A stretch of 38,584 bases of DNA, from positions 1 through 38,584 of the forward strand of contig NZ_RJMM01000010.1 of NCBI RefSeq assembly GCF_003943655.1. Direction: 5' to 3'. Below are positions 35,458 to 38,584 of this stretch, one piece after another. Source of the stretch: Streptococcus sanguinis. Lineage in GTDB: Bacteria > Bacillota > Bacilli > Lactobacillales > Streptococcaceae. Each line of letters opens with the position of its first letter. Position 1 is the first letter of the stretch. Under the pieces are notes generated by a model. The model searched no databases. It was not told the DNA's origin and saw nothing but the letters and a program-made list of their open reading frames with translations. A program made the translations under genes and the position numbers.

Positions 35458-35593
35458 GACGAGTCACCGCCCTAAAATTTTTATTAACCCGATTGTAAAT
35501 AACCAGATAATAGATGAAGAGGACAAAAAAACTAATAGCAAAAAAGATACTTAGCACCATAGAGATGATAAAAAATACTTCTGTTAAAGACAT
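35450..35593 (-). CDS. 47-residue membrane peptide of the exopolysaccharide operon
   Basis: A small ORF with start ATG 35593 and strong AGGAGG ribosome site encodes MSLTEVFFIISMVLSIFFAI, followed by more hydrophobic residues and a polar tail (NRVNKNFRAVTRHD). It has one or two membrane helices. It overlaps the GT2 gene by 8 nt and lies 11 bp after the GGDEF-like gene, so it is coupled to both. Small accessory proteins such as IcaD or PgaD serve similar synthases, but this is far shorter. The role is an inference. Confidence 0.75.
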   Translation of the reverse strand: MSLTEVFFIISMVLSIFFAISFFVLFIYYLVIYNRVNKNFRAVTRHD

Positions 35594-35604
35594 GTGTTTA
35601 CCTC

Positions 35605-36393
35605 CTAGTATTCTACGATAATGTCGGTTTCAAGCTGACGCTCCAGATTGCTCAAAGCGTCGTCAAAATTATGGAATTTATCAATGTTTTGAGCATTCAG
35701 TTTTAAGCTGCCAGACTGAAACTGAATTTCTTGGTCAGTTTTTTTATTTTCAAAGCGCATTGTCGTCAAATCGGCACGCACTTTCTCTTGGAAATATTCC
35801 TTGACTTCCTGATCCAGATCTTCTACCAGAACTAGAAAGTTACCATTTGATACATAGTAAACAGTTTCTACATTCTGGAAGTCCCAGTTGAGCAGCCGTA
35901 AAATTCTCTTGAGCATCCGCTTGTACTCCCGAGAGTGAATTTGATAAAAATGATGATTGTGTGCCCAATGAACCAGTAAGGCCTGAAAGGCTGGAGCTTC
36001 TTCCAGATGCACCTTCTGAACTAGCTCATCATAGGCCTCAGCAGCATCTTCACTGTCATCCTGCACTAATCCCAAACGCTGATGGAGATAGAAATTCACT
36101 CGACTGGTCAGCCAAGCGCTGACAGGGAAGACATAAAGCAAGAAGAGAACTTGATTATCTGGTAGGTAAGTTACATCAAAGAGCAAGATTAAAGTTGCGA
36201 TAACCACACCCAGAATCATAGCCCATGTCACCAAGAGATCGGATAGGACAAAGACACTAAAAATACCTAATAAAATCAGCGCGATTCCGATATAAAATAT
36301 GTTAGCTGCAAAATTCCAACTGTAGAAAAGAATTAGTCCAATTGCCAGTACAAAGACTGCTAATGATTTTTCTAGTCCTTTTTTCCTAAACAT
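35605..36393 (-). CDS. Four-TM protein with a degenerate GGDEF domain
   Basis: The 262-residue protein has four helices (about 11-27, 31-50, 52-71 and 80-97), a linker, and a C-terminal domain aligned to GGDEF. The half-signature reads NVETVYYVSNGNFLVLV. In diguanylate cyclases the pattern is RxxD, five residues, GG(D/E)EF; here the I-site is QNVE (173-176) and the active site is SNGNF (182-186). Both are lost, so neither cyclase activity nor the standard c-di-GMP site is expected. The layout resembles PelD or Listeria PssE. It overlaps wecB by 8 nt. A scaffold or regulatory role for the synthase is inferred. Confidence 0.8.
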   Translation of the reverse strand: MFRKKGLEKSLAVFVLAIGLILFYSWNFAANIFYIGIALILLGIFSVFVLSDLLVTWAMILGVVIATLILLFDVTYLPDNQVLFLLYVFPVSAWLTSRVNFYLHQRLGLVQDDSEDAAEAYDELVQKVHLEEAPAFQALLVHWAHNHHFYQIHSREYKRMLKRILRLLNWDFQNVETVYYVSNGNFLVLVEDLDQEVKEYFQEKVRADLTTMRFENKKTDQEIQFQSGSLKLNAQNIDKFHNFDDALSNLERQLETDIIVEY

Positions 36394-37543
36394 CTTTTAC
36401 TCCTGTCTTAAATTCTTCCGGCCTAGCCGTCTGCTTAAAATAGTGAGCTATTGCTTGAGCAATCCGCTCAGAAGCCTTACCGTCACCATACGGATTGCTG
36501 GCTTGGGCCATTTCCTGATAGAGTGACTCATCTGTCAGCAGAGCTTCCATCGCCTCTGCTACTGCTTGAGTTTCTGTACCGACCAGCTTCAAGGTGCCGG
36601 CTTCAACTCCTTCTGGTCTCTCTGTTGTATCACGAAGTACCAGTACAGGCTTACCTAAGGAAGGCGCTTCTTCCTGCACTCCGCCTGAGTCTGACATGAT
36701 GAAGTAGCTTTTAGCTGCGATATTATGGAAATCCAACACATCTAAAGGCTCAATCAGATGAATTTTCTCATTGTCACTCAGAATTTCTCTGGCTGCTTCC
36801 TGAACCGCTGGGCTCAGGTGAACGGGATAGACAATTTCCACATCATCATGGGCATCTACAATCTGCCGTAGAGTTCGAAAGACCCTTCTCATCGGCTCAC
36901 CTTGATTTTCCCGGCGATGCATGGTCACCAAAATCATCTTGCGAGCTGGATTAATACGGTCAAGCACCTCGTGGTGATAATCAGCTTGGACGGTCAGCTT
37001 GAGAGCGTCGATAGCTGTATTTCCTGTCACAAAAACTGTTTCTGCCGGATGGTTTTCCTTGAGCAAGTTAGCCTTACTCTGATCCGTTGGTGCAAAATAC
37101 AAGTCGGTCAAAGAGTCGGTCATCTGACGATTCATTTCTTCTGGGAAAGGAGAGTATTTATTCCAAGTCCGCAAGCCAGCTTCTACGTGGCCGATACGAA
37201 CTTGATTATAAAACGCTGCAAGACTAGCCGCAAAAGTCGTTGTCGTATCACCGTGCACCAGCATAATATCTGGCTTGTTTTCCTTTAAGATATCATCCAG
37301 CTTATGAAGAATCTTGACAGTAATATCTGTCAGGGTTTGATTCTTCCCCATAATATCCAAATCATAATCAGGCTTAATCTTAAAAGTTTCAAGTACCTGA
37401 TCCAGCATCTGACGATGCTGAGCAGTCACAACTGTTGTTGTCTCAAACAAGTCTGCCTGCTTCTTCAGTTCAATAACCAGTGGAGCCATCTTAATTGCTT
37501 CTGGACGAGTTCCAAAAACAACCATTACCTTAATTTTCTTCAT
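36386..37543 (-). CDS. wecB: UDP-N-acetylglucosamine 2-epimerase (non-hydrolysing)
   Basis: It interconverts UDP-GlcNAc and UDP-ManNAc. The 385-residue length is normal. Motifs include VVFGTRPEAIKMAPL near 8-22, VHGDTTTTFA near 95, GHVEAGLRTWNKYSPFPEE near 114, MHRREN near 206 and SDSGGVQEEAPSLGKPVL near 284. The start at 37543 has GAGG upstream. It is the first gene of the exopolysaccharide operon and overlaps the next gene by 8 nt. This suggests the polymer contains ManNAc or a derivative. The S. mutans homologue has been called EpsC; that is recollection. Confidence 0.95.
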   Translation of the reverse strand: MKKIKVMVVFGTRPEAIKMAPLVIELKKQADLFETTTVVTAQHRQMLDQVLETFKIKPDYDLDIMGKNQTLTDITVKILHKLDDILKENKPDIMLVHGDTTTTFAASLAAFYNQVRIGHVEAGLRTWNKYSPFPEEMNRQMTDSLTDLYFAPTDQSKANLLKENHPAETVFVTGNTAIDALKLTVQADYHHEVLDRINPARKMILVTMHRRENQGEPMRRVFRTLRQIVDAHDDVEIVYPVHLSPAVQEAAREILSDNEKIHLIEPLDVLDFHNIAAKSYFIMSDSGGVQEEAPSLGKPVLVLRDTTERPEGVEAGTLKLVGTETQAVAEAMEALLTDESLYQEMAQASNPYGDGKASERIAQAIAHYFKQTARPEEFKTGVKDV

Positions 37544-37960
37544 TTTTCCTCACCAAAAATCAACATTGTTATATTAACTTTTTACTAAAAAATGTTTGTT
37601 TTAAGTAACCTTAGTTATTTTACCATCAAGCGTTTCAATAATCAAAGCATGAACTATTATTTTATACTTTCTTAATAGTAATTTACATGTTGGTAACTTA
37701 TTTAAGATTATTTTAATTTTCTTAACTTAACTGTAACTTAAAATTGCTGAAATTTTTCGGTTTTCTCAAAAAAATAAATAAAAAGGAAAGAACTTATAGG
37801 CTTAAAGTCCTATTTTATGCAGAATTTTGTGCTTTTTACCTATATTTTTTAATCTTTATTCATTGTAATAAAATATTATTCTATTTGTAATCTAATTATT
37901 TTCTATTCTTTATATTTCAAAATCCTCCCTTCATGAATGAGCTAGCTAGATAAATGCCAT

Positions 37961-37993
37961 CTACCGTTCTCTATAATCTTCGACCACTACCAT
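37961..37993 (-). other. Possible 10-residue ORF behind a perfect ribosome site
   Basis: ATG 37993 encodes MVVVEDYRER and a TAG stop. It is preceded by GAGGAGG at suitable distance within the wecB leader. It could be a leader peptide or chance. Nothing else supports it. Confidence 0.3.
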
Positions 37994-38060
37994 TAAAATC
38001 AACCTCCTCTTTTTTAAAATTTCGAACCTCCCCCTCCTACTATTTTAGGATTTTTAAAAT

Positions 38061-38088
38061 AGTATAACCTAGCGCTATCATACTACAA
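38061..38088 (-). promoter_or_regulatory. Possible second promoter in the wecB leader
   Basis: Minus strand -35 TTGTAG (38083-38088), 16 bp, -10 TATACT (38061-38066). The -10 overlaps the stem of the downstream dyad. Confidence 0.45.
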
Positions 38089-38223
38089 AAAAACCAGCTA
38101 CCTCCCTGATTAAAAATAAATATGGCGTCTCGCATCATAGAAAAACTGAAACAGGAAATCTCGAGTATTTCTTCTATAGTTGTTTATCCATAAAGGAGAA
38201 CTTAACAACAACTTTCTAAGTAT

Positions 38224-38252
38224 ATTATAGGATAATATTTAGTAGGGAGCAA
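38224..38252 (-). promoter_or_regulatory. Predicted distal promoter of the exopolysaccharide operon
   Basis: Minus strand -35 TTGCTC (38247-38252), 17 bp, -10 TATAAT (38224-38229). If used, the wecB transcript has a leader of about 670 nt. Confidence 0.6.
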
Positions 38253-38270
38253 GAAACTATCGGCTACAAC

Positions 38271-38299
38271 AAAAAATCCCTCCCGATTTTCGGGAGGGA
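38271..38299 (-). terminator. Terminator of the rpoB-rpoC operon
   Basis: TCCCTCCCGA (38277-38286) pairs perfectly with TCGGGAGGGA (38290-38299) around a 3-nt loop, followed by TTTTTT on the minus strand. Confidence 0.92.
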
Positions 38300-38306
38300 A
38301 AGTTCC

Positions 38307-38584
<278 letters not shown>

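Larger units (their letters stand above)
37544..38269 (-). other. Long AT-rich leader region of the exopolysaccharide operon
   Basis: About 725 bp without a real gene lie between rpoC and wecB. It holds a good promoter at 38224-38252, a second at 38061-38088, a dyad ACTATTTTA/TAAAATAGT (38039-38063), and four purine-rich SD-like motifs (near 38103, 38030, 38008 and 37928) that are not followed by long ORFs. TAAGTTAC repeats occur near 37695 and 37735. I do not recognise a known riboswitch. Confidence 0.5.

Noticed and set aside
37863-37891. WalR/VicR-type box from two TTGTAAT motifs
   Set aside because: The two are 22 bp apart instead of 11, and the region is so AT-rich that chance occurrence is likely.

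Overview
The window is 38.6 kb of a low-to-mid GC Streptococcus chromosome, most likely from the sanguinis group (S. sanguinis, S. gordonii or a close relative). This is inferred from gene content and gene order, not from a database match. The order groEL-groES-lev PTS-four-component regulator-ssb resembles S. mutans, and rpoC followed by a DUF1033 gene and comYA is the usual streptococcal arrangement. Almost every gene is on the minus strand. Only a small membrane protein (10.6 kb), pepA (12.7 kb) and a DUF1846 gene (13.9 kb) are on the plus strand. No rRNA, tRNA, CRISPR array, insertion sequence or phage gene was seen.

Layout by coordinate. At 0-2.1 kb lies groES-groEL under a perfect CIRCE operator. 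At 2.3-9.9 kb lies a fructose/mannose-type PTS (levDEFG plus a small membrane protein), controlled by a divided sensor of two exported sugar-binding proteins, a histidine kinase and a NarL-type regulator (LevQRST-like). The levD promoter has a cre site filling its spacer and three phased repeats upstream. At 10.1-16.3 kb are competence ssbB with a CIN box, a PH-like membrane protein, a ytpR/thioredoxin/DUF4651 operon that appears to start with a leaderless mRNA, pepA, a DUF1846 gene, and an XRE regulator with two small membrane proteins. At 16.5-20.5 kb is an ABC-2 exporter with its own OmpR regulator and intramembrane-sensing kinase, preceded by a promoter with tandem operator-like repeats. 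At 20.6-24.5 kb is the folate operon folP-folC-folE-folBK. At 24.6-26 kb are two CPBP-type membrane proteins, one lacking the catalytic motif. At 26.2-32.7 kb are ackA and the comY transformation-pilus operon with a CIN box.

The most interesting region is 33.0-37.5 kb. Five overlapping or closely spaced genes sit between rpoC and the DUF1033-comY block: a UDP-GlcNAc 2-epimerase, a four-TM protein with a degenerate GGDEF domain, a 47-residue membrane peptide, a processive GT2 glycosyltransferase and an anchored GH8 glycanase. This set looks like a synthase-dependent exopolysaccharide system related in logic to Listeria Pss (a ManNAc polymer). The GGDEF-like subunit has lost both the catalytic signature (SNGNF) and the c-di-GMP I-site (QNVE). 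It is preceded by about 760 bp of AT-rich non-coding DNA with promoters, hairpins and several SD-like motifs.

How the genes work together: two competence modules (ssbB and comY) share the same CIN-box geometry. The lev block couples extracellular sugar sensing to PTS uptake. Several operons end in related GGGACA-type hairpins that look like an interspersed terminator repeat family.
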